A stretch of 53,606 nt of DNA, taken from positions 1 to 53,606 of the forward strand of contig JAITJP010000028.1 in NCBI GenBank assembly GCA_031278835.1. The letters are read 5' to 3'. The notes beneath the pieces were generated by a model, which saw nothing but the letters and a program-made list of their open reading frames with translations, was not told the DNA's origin and did not search any database. A program made the translations under genes and the position numbers. Source of the DNA: Deltaproteobacteria bacterium (lineage in GTDB: Bacteria > Desulfobacterota > Desulfarculia > Adiutricales > Adiutricaceae). Positions 25,809 through 34,307 of this stretch are shown one piece after another. How positions within the stretch are numbered: position 1 is the first letter of the stretch; the number at the start of each line of letters is the position of its first letter.

Positions 25809-26063
25809 AGTCATCCAACTCTAGCTATTTTTTAAAATTTATCTCTAGGCCTCAAGGTCAGTCATCTAACTCTAGCCATCTTTTAAAATTTATCTCTAAG
25901 AATCAAGGTTAGTCATCTAACTCTAGCCATTTTTTAAAATTTATCTCTAAGACTCAAGGTTAGTCATCTAACTATAGCCATTTTTTAAAATTTATCTCTA
26001 AGCCTCAAGGTTAGTCATCTAACTCTAGCCATCTTTTAAAATTTATCTCTAAGCCTCAAGGGA
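25809..26063 (+). repeat. Five 51-bp tandem repeats upstream of tssB
   Basis: Units begin at 25809, 25860, 25911, 25962 and 26013, an exact 51-bp period, and differ at only a few positions. Each carries AGTCATCTAACTCTAGCC, an AT core (TTTTAAAATTTATCTCTAA) and CCTCAAGG. The junction GTTAGTCATCTAAC can form a 5-bp hairpin. In the last unit the GGTTAG at the end is replaced by GGGAGG, creating the tssB Shine-Dalgarno (GGAGG at 26061) 9 nt before the ATG. The array is not coding (stops in frame) and is not CRISPR, because there are no spacers. The rest of the 25660-26074 gap is AT-rich with nothing else identifiable. Confidence 0.95.
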
Positions 26064-26074
26064 GGAAAAAATTC

Positions 26075-26593
26075 ATGGCCAAGGAATCTTCCATCGCGCC
26101 CAAAGAGCGCATTAACGTCACCTTTAAGCCGGCTACCGGGGGCGCCCAAGAGGAAATCGAACTGCCCTTAAAGGTCATGGTCCTGGGTGACTTTCTGCGC
26201 GGCCACGACCCCAGAAGGCTAATTGACCGCAAGCCCATCAATATCAACAAGAACAATTTCGAGGACGTGGTGGCCAAGCAAAACTTGAAGCTGACCATCA
26301 ACGTGCCCAATCGTTTGAGCGATGAGGCTGGCAGCAATGACTTGCCGGTCAGTCTGTCTTTCAATAACCTTAGGGATTTTAGCCCCGAGGGCCTGGCCCG
26401 TCAGGTGCCTGAGTTAAATAAGCTCCTGGAGCTTAGGGAGGCCCTGGTTTCGCTCAAAGGCCCCTTGGGTAACATGCCGGCCTTCCGTAAGGCCATCGAA
26501 GAGAGCCTGAGCGATCCGGCTCAGCGCGACAAGGTCATTAAGGAATTGGCTTTGACCAATGAGCCCAAAGACGGAAACGGCCAAGATTCATAA
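26075..26593 (+). CDS. tssB: T6SS sheath small subunit TssB (VipA)
   Basis: This 172-residue protein pairs with TssC to form the contractile sheath. It has the family landmarks ERINVTFKPATGGAQEEIELPLKVMVLGDF near the N-terminus, RKPININKNNFEDVV in the middle and LSFNNLRDFSPEGLARQVPELNKLLELREAL in the C-terminal helix region that packs against TssC. Length is typical (160-180). A strong Shine-Dalgarno formed by the terminal unit of the 51-bp array precedes it. tssC follows after 90 bp. Confidence 0.96.
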   Translation: MAKESSIAPKERINVTFKPATGGAQEEIELPLKVMVLGDFLRGHDPRRLIDRKPININKNNFEDVVAKQNLKLTINVPNRLSDEAGSNDLPVSLSFNNLRDFSPEGLARQVPELNKLLELREALVSLKGPLGNMPAFRKAIEESLSDPAQRDKVIKELALTNEPKDGNGQDS

Positions 26594-26683
26594 CTCACCA
26601 GCTTTTAAAACTTTCCCGCTTGGAACCAAGGCTCAGGGCTCGGAAGCGGCGGCTATCTCTCGACATAGGAGGGAAGATTTTAT

Positions 26684-28162
26684 ATGTCCCAACGGCAACA
26701 GCAAGCGGCGCTCGGGGAGTCCCTCCCGGCCCCAAATTTGTTAGAGGCCATCATCAAGGAAACCAACCTGACTCCCAATGACGAGGGCTATGAAGCGGCC
26801 CGTTTGGGCATCAGTTCTTTCATTTCCGAGATGCTCAAACCGGATTATCAGCACGAAAAGGTCAAAAAAACCACCGTAGACAGGATGATCGCTGAAATCG
26901 ATTACCGTATGGGCCGGCAAATTGACGAGATCCTGCACCATCAAGATTTTCAGGCCCTGGAATCGGCCTGGTTAGGCTTAAAACTCTTAATCGATCGATC
27001 TGATTTTCGGGAAAACATCGAAGTTGAGATCATCAATCTGACCAAAGACGAGCTTTTGGATGATTTTTTGGACGCCTCGGAAATGGCCCAATCGAGTCTG
27101 TATAAGCTCATCTATACGGCCGAGTACGGTCAGTTTGGCGGCAAACCGGTCGGGGCCATGATCGGTAACTATTTCTTTGGGCCCACGGCCATGGATATCA
27201 GGCTACTACAGTCTCTGGCTAGCCTAGCGGCCATCGCCCACGCCCCTTTCATCGCCGCCGCCGAACCCTCCTTTTTTGGCCTAAACAGCTTTGAGCGCTT
27301 GCCGGCCCTAAAGGATCTCCAGGACATTTTTAGCGGCCCGCGCTACGCCAAATGGCAAAGCTTTAGGGAGTCCGAGGACTCCAGATACGTGGGCTTGACC
27401 CTGCCCAGGTTTTTACTTAGGCAGCCCTACGATCCCGAGGATAACCCGGTCAAGGCCTTTGTTTACAAAGAAAACGTGGACAACAGTCACGACAGTTTTT
27501 TGTGGGGCAATACCGCCTTTGCCTTGGCCTCGCGCCTAACCGACAGTTTCGCTAAATACCGCTGGTGCCCAAACATCATTGGCCCCAAGTCCGGCGGGGC
27601 GGTCGAAAATCTGCCCGTGCACCTTTACGAGAGCATGGGCGATATTGAGATGAAGATCCCCACCGAGGTCTTGATTTCCGATCGAAGGGAATACGAACTG
27701 GCCGAGCAGGGTTTTATCGCCCTAACCATGCGCAAAGGCAGCGATAACGCCGCTTTTTTCTCAGCCAGTTCTTGCCAAAAAGCCAAGTTTTTTGGCTCTT
27801 CGCCCGAAGGCAAAGAGGCTGAACTAAATTATCGCCTGTCCACCCAGCTGCCTTACATGTTTATCATTTCCCGCTTGGCCCATTACATCAAGGTCTTGCA
27901 ACGGGAAAACATCGGCTCCTGGAAAGAGCGCACTGACTTGGAAAGGGAGCTTAATCTCTGGATCCGCCAATACGTGGCCGATCAGGAAAACCCCAGCTCC
28001 GATACCCGTAGCCGGCGGCCCCTAAGGAGTTCCCAGATAACCGTTGATGAGGTTGAGGGCGATCCGGGTTGGTACCGGGTGACCATTTCCGTGCGGCCCC
28101 ACTTCAAATACATGGGCGCCTACTTCACCCTGTCTCTGGTCGGTAAACTCGACAAGGAGTAA
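26684..28162 (+). CDS. tssC: T6SS sheath large subunit TssC (VipB)
   Basis: This 492-residue protein is the main sheath component and carries the ClpV recognition region. It contains EIDYRMGRQIDEILHHQDFQALESAWLGL, the conserved GGKPVGAMIGNYFFGPTAMD, GNTAFALASRLTDSFAKYRWC and the C-terminal PHFKYMGAYFTLSLVGKLDK characteristic of TssC. Length is as expected (about 490-500). A GGAGG-type site precedes the ATG. A perfect 17-bp hairpin immediately downstream may protect the tssBC message. Confidence 0.97.
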   Translation: MSQRQQQAALGESLPAPNLLEAIIKETNLTPNDEGYEAARLGISSFISEMLKPDYQHEKVKKTTVDRMIAEIDYRMGRQIDEILHHQDFQALESAWLGLKLLIDRSDFRENIEVEIINLTKDELLDDFLDASEMAQSSLYKLIYTAEYGQFGGKPVGAMIGNYFFGPTAMDIRLLQSLASLAAIAHAPFIAAAEPSFFGLNSFERLPALKDLQDIFSGPRYAKWQSFRESEDSRYVGLTLPRFLLRQPYDPEDNPVKAFVYKENVDNSHDSFLWGNTAFALASRLTDSFAKYRWCPNIIGPKSGGAVENLPVHLYESMGDIEMKIPTEVLISDRREYELAEQGFIALTMRKGSDNAAFFSASSCQKAKFFGSSPEGKEAELNYRLSTQLPYMFIISRLAHYIKVLQRENIGSWKERTDLERELNLWIRQYVADQENPSSDTRSRRPLRSSQITVDEVEGDPGWYRVTISVRPHFKYMGAYFTLSLVGKLDKE

Positions 28163-28173
28163 GGGCCAGCCCA

Positions 28174-28211
28174 AGTTAACTTAGTTAGTTTTAGAACTAA
28201 CTAAGTTAACT
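28174..28211 (+). terminator. Perfect hairpin between tssC and tssE
   Basis: AGTTAACTTAGTTAGTT (28174-28190) pairs exactly with 28195-28211 over a TTAG loop. It begins 12 bp after the tssC stop and has no long T-tract after it. This fits a partial terminator or an mRNA-end stabiliser that keeps sheath subunits more abundant than the baseplate proteins encoded downstream. Confidence 0.6.
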
Positions 28212-28236
28212 CTGGCTTTGGACATGGACTAAGTAA

Positions 28237-28620
28237 ATGGGCGGCTCCCTTTTTGAAAGGTTAACCATGGGCTCCCAGGCCCAGGCCTTGGAGGAAAACG
28301 ATTCCATACGAAACCATCTGCTAAGGTTATTGACCACCAGGCAGGGGGCCGTTCAGACCCTGCCTGACTATGGGCTGCCCGACTTAAACCATCTGGGGCT
28401 CTCCAAAAGCGAGCTTTTGAGTGAATGTTGTCGGGTCATGGCCGAGGGCATCGAGCGTTACGAGCCCAGGCTGACCAAGGTTAGGGTGGAGGCCTTGCGG
28501 GAAAGCCAGGGGCCCATGACCTTGGTCTTTGCCATCTCGGGGCAAAAGGTCTCCGAGAACGGGGAGCTGTCACCTTGGCGTTGGGCCTTTAGCTTAGACA
28601 ACTTGAAGTTTAAGCCCTAG
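28237..28620 (+). CDS. tssE: T6SS baseplate protein TssE (gp25-like)
   Basis: This 127-residue gp25-type wedge protein is predicted to initiate sheath polymerisation. It starts GGSLFERL and contains NHLLRLLTTRQGAVQTLPDYGLPDL, the hallmark of the family, and IERYEPRLTKVRVE. Length is typical (120-150). It is transcribed with tssC but is separated from it by the hairpin. There is no strong Shine-Dalgarno, which would fit a lower copy number. Confidence 0.94.
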   Translation: MGGSLFERLTMGSQAQALEENDSIRNHLLRLLTTRQGAVQTLPDYGLPDLNHLGLSKSELLSECCRVMAEGIERYEPRLTKVRVEALRESQGPMTLVFAISGQKVSENGELSPWRWAFSLDNLKFKP

Positions 28621-28738
28621 CCAGTTAAAGGCCCAGATAATTTTTTCCCATTTTTTATGTTTTTTGGCTGGAGCCTGGGGCAATAAATTAAAAAAAAGGC
28701 CAGTATTTGGGGCTTTTTCAGGGGCTTTTATCGGGAAA

Positions 28739-30502
28739 ATGAGTTTTAACAAGTATTATCAGGACGAATTGGTGGCTTTGAGGGAACTGGGAGCCGAGTT
28801 TTCCAGGCGCAATCCCGGTTTGGCCCCGTTTTTGGCCACGCCCGGAAGGGATCCGGACGTGGAGCGGCTTTTGGAGGGTTTCGCTTTTTTGAGCGGCCGG
28901 CTTAGGCAAAAGTTAGACGATGAGCTGCCGGAAATCACCCACGCCCTTTTTAACCTACTTTGGCCAAACTATTTGCGTCCCGTGCCTTCGGCCAGTATTT
29001 TGCAATACCAGCCAGCCACCAGTTTGAGCTCAAACTTAAATATCCCCAAGGGCACCAAGGTTAGTTCAAAAACCGTTGAGGGTCTGGCCTGCACCTTTCA
29101 GACCGTTTACGGGGTGGAGGTGGCCCCATTAAAGCTAGTTGACTTGGAGTTTAGGGAGGATTCCGGGCGGCCGGTCTTGGGCCTAAGTTTTGAAACCCTT
29201 GGCCTGCCCTTGTCAAACTTTAGTCTGGATAAGCTTAGGTTTTTTCTGGCCGGAGAAGCCAGCCTAAGCACGATTTTGTATTTCATTTTTTTAAAAAAAG
29301 TCACCCAAATCCAAGCCAGCTTTGAGGAGGCCCAGGGCCAGGAGAAAACTTTCCTGACCTTGGGGCCTGAGGCCTTAAGCCCGGTGGGTTTTAAAGAATC
29401 CGAGGCCATGTATCTCTACCCGGCCAACACCTTTTCCGGTTATCGCCTGATGCAGGAATATTTCTGCTTTCCGGAAAAATTTCTCTTTGTTGAGCTAAGC
29501 GGTTTGGGGGAATTAAATAAAAAAATTCCCGAAAAATATAAAGATATTAAGTCATTTAAGTTACTTTTTAGTTTAAAAGAAAGGCCTGAGCAAGCTGAAA
29601 TAATTAAAAAAGATAATATTAAGTTATTTTGTACCCCGGTGGTTAATCTCTTTCCCCTGGACGCCACGCCCATCTTAATGGATCATCGTCAAACCGAGTA
29701 CCGGGTCGTCCCCGATCCCCGCAATCCTTACCATTACGCCGTTTATAACGTTGATAAGGTCAGTAGTTGGCTCCACGAAGCTAAAAAAGAAGTCGATTAT
29801 TTACCCTTTGAATCCTTTGAGCACGGCCAAGCTCCGGGTTCGGCCTCGGCTTTTTATCGACTCAGACTTAAGCCCTCGGTTCACGATCAAGCCACCGAGA
29901 CCTTCATTTCCGTGGTCCACCTGGACCGGGGCGCCCCGCTTAGGGAAACGGTTAGTTTGGAATTGACGGTCACCAATCGCTTGTTGGCCCAAAAGCTGGA
30001 AATGGGCGATATTTGTCGGCCCTCGGACAATAGCCCCGAGCAGGTCAGCTTTTCCAACATTACCCCGGTCAGCGGTTCCTACGCCCCGCCCCTGGAAAGC
30101 GACTTACTCTGGCGGCTTATTTCCAACATGTCTTTAAATTACATTCCCCTAATTGACATACAGGCTTTGAAAACCGTGATTTCGGCCTATGATTTTAGGG
30201 CTCTTCATGACAAGACCCGGGCCCGGGCCTTGGAACGGACCCTTAATGGCTTGGTGGCGGTGACTTCCTTTTCCACTGACCGGGTCTACCAGGGCTTGCC
30301 GCTTAGGGGTTCCAAAACCACGCTGACCTTAAACCTGGAAGCCTTTAACGGTGAGGGCGACCTGTATCTTTTTGGTTCGATAGTCAATGAATTTTTGGCT
30401 TTGTACGCCACGGTCAATAGCTTTCATGAGCTAGGGGTGACCGAAGAAAAAGGCGGGGAAACCTACAAATGGCCAGCCCGATTAGGCCTGATGAGCCTTT
30501 AG
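28739..30502 (+). CDS. tssF: T6SS baseplate protein TssF
   Basis: This 587-residue wedge protein is predicted to form (TssF)2-TssG with the next gene product. The N-terminus FNKYYQDELVALRELGAEFSR and PDVERLLEGFAFLSGRLRQKLDDELPEITHALFNLLWPNYLRP are highly typical of TssF. The ATG at 28739 begins exactly at this family start; an upstream TTG at 28664 would add a low-complexity leader. The gene overlaps tssG by 34 bp, so translation is probably coupled. Length fits (580-620). Confidence 0.95.
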   Translation: MSFNKYYQDELVALRELGAEFSRRNPGLAPFLATPGRDPDVERLLEGFAFLSGRLRQKLDDELPEITHALFNLLWPNYLRPVPSASILQYQPATSLSSNLNIPKGTKVSSKTVEGLACTFQTVYGVEVAPLKLVDLEFREDSGRPVLGLSFETLGLPLSNFSLDKLRFFLAGEASLSTILYFIFLKKVTQIQASFEEAQGQEKTFLTLGPEALSPVGFKESEAMYLYPANTFSGYRLMQEYFCFPEKFLFVELSGLGELNKKIPEKYKDIKSFKLLFSLKERPEQAEIIKKDNIKLFCTPVVNLFPLDATPILMDHRQTEYRVVPDPRNPYHYAVYNVDKVSSWLHEAKKEVDYLPFESFEHGQAPGSASAFYRLRLKPSVHDQATETFISVVHLDRGAPLRETVSLELTVTNRLLAQKLEMGDICRPSDNSPEQVSFSNITPVSGSYAPPLESDLLWRLISNMSLNYIPLIDIQALKTVISAYDFRALHDKTRARALERTLNGLVAVTSFSTDRVYQGLPLRGSKTTLTLNLEAFNGEGDLYLFGSIVNEFLALYATVNSFHELGVTEEKGGETYKWPARLGLMSL

Positions 30503-31503
30503 ACCAGTTTTTGGATGAGCAGGGCAGGCGGCTCAAAGAAGCCCTGACCGAGAACCCGGGCAGTTTTAGCCTGGCCCAGGCCGTCACTCTTAGTCAGAGC
30601 TTGATTAACTCGTTTTTTGGCTCTGGCTCAAAAAATAGCCCGCGCTACCGGGTTAACCCGTCTTTGAGTTTTCCGCCCCACGACTTGGCCGCTCTGGATT
30701 TTGAAAACACCGACAGCGGGCTTAGGACCCTAATCACCCTAAACCTGATGGGCTTGCATGGAGCGGCATCGCCCATCCCGGCTTATTTCACCGAGTACGT
30801 GGCCCAGCATCAAGACGAAAAATGCCTTTTAAGGGATTTTCTCGATATCTTTAACCACCATTTGGTCGATTTACTCTGCCAATCTTGGCTAAAGTATCGC
30901 TACCATCTACGTTTTAGGCCCCAGGCCAGCGATAGTCTCTCCAATCGGTTTTTTAGCTTCATGGGCTTGGGTCACCCGACTTTGCGGGAAAACGGCCAGC
31001 TAGATCCGGTCAGGCTCATGGCTTACATGGGTCTAATCGCTTTTAGCGGTGAATCGGCCGGATCTCTGGAGAGCATTTTACGCCATTACTTTTCCCACCG
31101 AGAAGTTCACCTGATTTTGTGCGTGCGCCGCCAAGTGCCCATCCCAGACGATCAAAAATCCTCCCTGGGCCTGGCCAACAGTACTTTGGCCGACGATTGC
31201 CTTTTGGGAGAACAGGTATGCGATCAAAGTGGCAAGTTTCGTATCGTCATAGAAAACCTAAACTGGCTGGCCTTTAATGGCTTTCTGCCCTGCGGTCAAA
31301 CCTTTCCCCGCCTCAAATCGCTGATTCGCTTTGTCATGCGCTCGCAACTAAGCTTCGATTTGGAACTGCGCCTAAGGCCCCAAGACATTCCGGCCCTAAT
31401 CATCAGCCAATCGGCCCAGTGCCGTTTGGGCTGGTCAACTTGGCTAGGTAACGGCGGCGACGGCCTGGTCCTCTTGGAAACCGATAGCCTTTACTATCAC
31501 TAG
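30469..31503 (+). CDS. tssG: T6SS baseplate protein TssG
   Basis: This 344-residue partner of TssF has LMGLHGAASPIPAYFTEYV and LRDFLDIFNHHLVDLLCQSWLKYRYH, the diagnostic TssG segments, and a C-terminal LGWSTWLG motif. The start lies inside tssF (34-bp overlap). A hairpin follows the stop, before clpV. Length is usual (330-350). Confidence 0.95.
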   Translation: MASPIRPDEPLDQFLDEQGRRLKEALTENPGSFSLAQAVTLSQSLINSFFGSGSKNSPRYRVNPSLSFPPHDLAALDFENTDSGLRTLITLNLMGLHGAASPIPAYFTEYVAQHQDEKCLLRDFLDIFNHHLVDLLCQSWLKYRYHLRFRPQASDSLSNRFFSFMGLGHPTLRENGQLDPVRLMAYMGLIAFSGESAGSLESILRHYFSHREVHLILCVRRQVPIPDDQKSSLGLANSTLADDCLLGEQVCDQSGKFRIVIENLNWLAFNGFLPCGQTFPRLKSLIRFVMRSQLSFDLELRLRPQDIPALIISQSAQCRLGWSTWLGNGGDGLVLLETDSLYYH

Positions 31504-31513
31504 CCAAAACTCT

Positions 31514-31547
31514 AGTCCCCTGGCCCAGGCCCCTAGGTTAGGGGACT
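31514..31547 (+). terminator. Hairpin between tssG and tssH
   Basis: AGTCCCCT (31514-31521) and AGGGGACT (31540-31547) form an exact 8-bp stem with a GC-rich loop that can fold further. No T-tract follows. It probably modulates processing or read-through into clpV rather than ending the operon. Confidence 0.4.
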
Positions 31548-31575
31548 TGGCCAAGGCAGATGGTGCTTAAAAGTC

Positions 31576-34245
31576 ATGCTTAACATGAACCTGGGCTCCT
31601 TGGTGGCCGCCCTAGATGAGACGGCCCGTTCCTGCTTGGAAGGGGCGGCCGAGAGCTGTCTTAGTCGGGGCGGCCAAGAAATAGGCCTTGAGGATTTTTT
31701 TGAAAAAATTCAGTTAACCAAGCCTTTTGAGGACATCTGCCTTCAATTTGAGATAAACCTCGATAAGGTTAGAGAACTTTTGGAAAAAGGTCGAAAAAGG
31801 GCTGGAAAGTATACTGGAAGGCCGGTCTTTTCCGTTCTTTTGGTTGAGTTTCTTCAAGAGGCTTATCTCTTGACTACTTTAGAGCTAAAGGCCGGACAAA
31901 TTGAGGTGGGCTTTTTGGTTTTGGCCTTATTGTCAAACCCCTTACGCTATAGCCTGATGCCCTTTTTTCAAGAACTGGCCAAAATCTCGCCCGAAAAATT
32001 GCGGGCCTTATTGGAAGGCGGCCTGGAGGAAAGCTCTCCCAGGCCAAAGCCAGCCGGGCCCGGCCAGGCTGGGGGTTTTTTGGCCCAATTCGCCATTGAT
32101 TTTACCCAGGAGGCCAAAAACGGCTCAATTGATCCGGTTTTCGCCCGCGGGCCGGCCCTTCGCCAAGTCATCGACATCCTGACCAGGCGCCGTAAAAACA
32201 ATCCCATCTTGGTGGGCGATCCCGGGGTGGGCAAAACGGCCCTGGCCGAGGGCTTGGCCTTAAAAATAGCCCAAGACGACGTGCCCGAGGTCTTACGGAA
32301 GGTGCGTTTGATTGGCTTAGATATGGGCCGTTTGGCCGCCGGGGCCGGCCTCAAGGGCGAGTTTGAAAGAAGGCTCAAAGGGGTAATCGATGAGGTCAAA
32401 GCCTCGCCCGTCCCGACCATCGTTTTTATCGACGAGGCCCACAGCCTCATCGGGGCCGGCAATAGCCCGGGTATGGGCGATGGGGCCAATCTCCTAAAAC
32501 CGGCCCTGGCCCGGGGCGAACTAAGAACCCTGGCCGCCACCACCTGGAGCGAGTACAAAAAATACTTTGAAAAGGACGCCGCCCTGGCCAGACGTTTTCA
32601 GCTGGTTAAACTAGAGGAACCCAGTCCCCAGGAGACCATGACCATCCTCCGAGGTCTGGTGCCCAGCTATGAAAAAAGTCACCAAGTTTACGTCAAAGAC
32701 CAGGCCATCGTCAGTATCGCCCAACTCTCGGCTCGCTACATCAGCGGGCGCTATCTGCCCGACAAGGCCATAGACGTCCTCGATACCGTCTGCGCCCGGG
32801 TTAAGGTCAGCCTGGGGGCCAAACCCGCCGCCCTGGAAGCCCTCGAAGAAGAACTGGCCGCCACCAAAAGGGCCCTAACCGCCCTGGAAAGAGACGGCCT
32901 TTACGACCCAGGGCCGCCGGCCCCAAGCCCCGCGGAAAATTTGCCTAGCCTAAGGGCCAAAATGGCCGCTCTAAAGCAAGCCCGAGACGACCTGGAGCGG
33001 CGCTGGCGTAAGGAACTCGACTTGGCCCAGGAGATTATAAAACTAGGCCATCAGCTTACCGGCCCTTTTCCGCCCAAGCTGGCCCCAGCCGAGGGCCAGC
33101 TTGAAGAAAAAGCCAGCCTTCCAGAAATTGAGTCCGAGGATTTTGCCTCGGCCGGCCTTGGCTCGGCCGACGAGGCCAGGGCCAAACTAAGGGAGTTACG
33201 GGAAAGTTTGGAGGCCATTAGGCAGGGCTCGCCACTGGTTTTTTATGAAGTCGATGTGCCCTTGGTTATTGAGCTTATTTCCGAGTGGACCGGCCTGCCC
33301 AGGGAAAAACTGCTGGGCCAGGCCCAGGGCCTTGAAGATTTTGGCCAAAGGCTTAGGAAACGCATCCGCGGCCAGGAAATGGCCCTAAGGACCATCGAAA
33401 AGACGGTCATGACCGTTTTTAGCGGCCTGGAAAATCCCAATAGGCCCAACGGGGTGTTTTTGCTGGTCGGGCCCAGCGGGGTGGGCAAAACCGAGACGGC
33501 CTTGGCCGTGGCCGAGGAGCTTTTTGGCGGCGAGCGTTTTCTAATAAGCCTAAACATGTCCGAGTTTCAAGAAAAGCACACGGCTTCCCGCTTAATTGGC
33601 TCTCCCCCGGGATACGTTGGCTACGGCGAGGGCGGCCGTCTGACCGAGGCGGTGCGGCGTCAGCCCTATTCGGCCGTGCTTTTCGATGAAGTGGAAAAAG
33701 CCCATCCGGACATCCTAAACCTTTTTTACCAAATCTTTGACAAAGGCCTCTTGGCCGACGGCGAGGGCCGTGAGGTTGACTTTAAAAACTCCATGATTTT
33801 TATGACCTCAAATCTGGGCGGGGATATCATTGCCGCCCTTTACGAGGAGGGCCAGCCCAGCGAAAAAGTTTTGGATGAGGCCCTAAGACCAATACTCAAT
33901 CAATTTTTTAAGCCGGCCCTACTGGGCCGCTTAACCGTGGTGCCCTACGCCCCCATGGCCAAGGACATTTTAAGGGAATTAGTGGAAATTAGGTTAGCGG
34001 CCCTTCGAGAACGCTTTTGGCAAAGGCGGGCCTTAAATCTCCTCTGGAGCCCAACGGTCATAGACAGCCTGGTGGAAAGTTGTCAGGCCGTGGAAAGCGG
34101 GGCCCGTAATATTGACCGGGTTTTAAACAGCTCCCTATTGCCCAATCTCTCCATCTTGGCCCTAGGCGGCCTTAACCAGGGCCTCAGCCAGGTGGAAATT
34201 GACCTGGACCAAAGCCTCGGCACTTTTTCTTTCAAAACTTCCTAA
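31576..34245 (+). CDS. tssH: T6SS sheath-recycling ATPase TssH (ClpV)
   Basis: This 889-residue Clp/Hsp100 AAA+ ATPase disassembles contracted TssBC sheath. It has an N-terminal ClpN-like domain (about 1-150), a first AAA module with Walker A GDPGVGKT (about 214) and FIDEAHSLIGAG, a middle coiled-coil region (about 420-560), and a second AAA module with Walker A GPSGVGKTE (about 632), SRLIGSPPGYVGYGEGG and LFDEVEKAHP. Both ATP sites look intact. FNKPALLGR-like QFFKPALLGRLTVVPY is the ClpV-type C-terminal signature. ATG 31576 and ATG 31585 are both possible starts. Length is typical for ClpV. Confidence 0.95.
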   Translation: MLNMNLGSLVAALDETARSCLEGAAESCLSRGGQEIGLEDFFEKIQLTKPFEDICLQFEINLDKVRELLEKGRKRAGKYTGRPVFSVLLVEFLQEAYLLTTLELKAGQIEVGFLVLALLSNPLRYSLMPFFQELAKISPEKLRALLEGGLEESSPRPKPAGPGQAGGFLAQFAIDFTQEAKNGSIDPVFARGPALRQVIDILTRRRKNNPILVGDPGVGKTALAEGLALKIAQDDVPEVLRKVRLIGLDMGRLAAGAGLKGEFERRLKGVIDEVKASPVPTIVFIDEAHSLIGAGNSPGMGDGANLLKPALARGELRTLAATTWSEYKKYFEKDAALARRFQLVKLEEPSPQETMTILRGLVPSYEKSHQVYVKDQAIVSIAQLSARYISGRYLPDKAIDVLDTVCARVKVSLGAKPAALEALEEELAATKRALTALERDGLYDPGPPAPSPAENLPSLRAKMAALKQARDDLERRWRKELDLAQEIIKLGHQLTGPFPPKLAPAEGQLEEKASLPEIESEDFASAGLGSADEARAKLRELRESLEAIRQGSPLVFYEVDVPLVIELISEWTGLPREKLLGQAQGLEDFGQRLRKRIRGQEMALRTIEKTVMTVFSGLENPNRPNGVFLLVGPSGVGKTETALAVAEELFGGERFLISLNMSEFQEKHTASRLIGSPPGYVGYGEGGRLTEAVRRQPYSAVLFDEVEKAHPDILNLFYQIFDKGLLADGEGREVDFKNSMIFMTSNLGGDIIAALYEEGQPSEKVLDEALRPILNQFFKPALLGRLTVVPYAPMAKDILRELVEIRLAALRERFWQRRALNLLWSPTVIDSLVESCQAVESGARNIDRVLNSSLLPNLSILALGGLNQGLSQVEIDLDQSLGTFSFKTS

Positions 34246-34307
34246 AAAAGACTTAATTAAATAAAAATTCTTTTATTTTTTTAAGTTAATTTAAAAAAAT
34301 CTTAGCT

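Noticed and set aside
25809..26063. CRISPR array interpretation of the 51-bp repeats
   Set aside because: Units are contiguous without unique spacers and no cas genes are present.
31968..32558. 196-aa frame antisense to tssH
   Set aside because: A shadow of the first ClpV AAA module; composition is explained by the codon bias of the sense strand.
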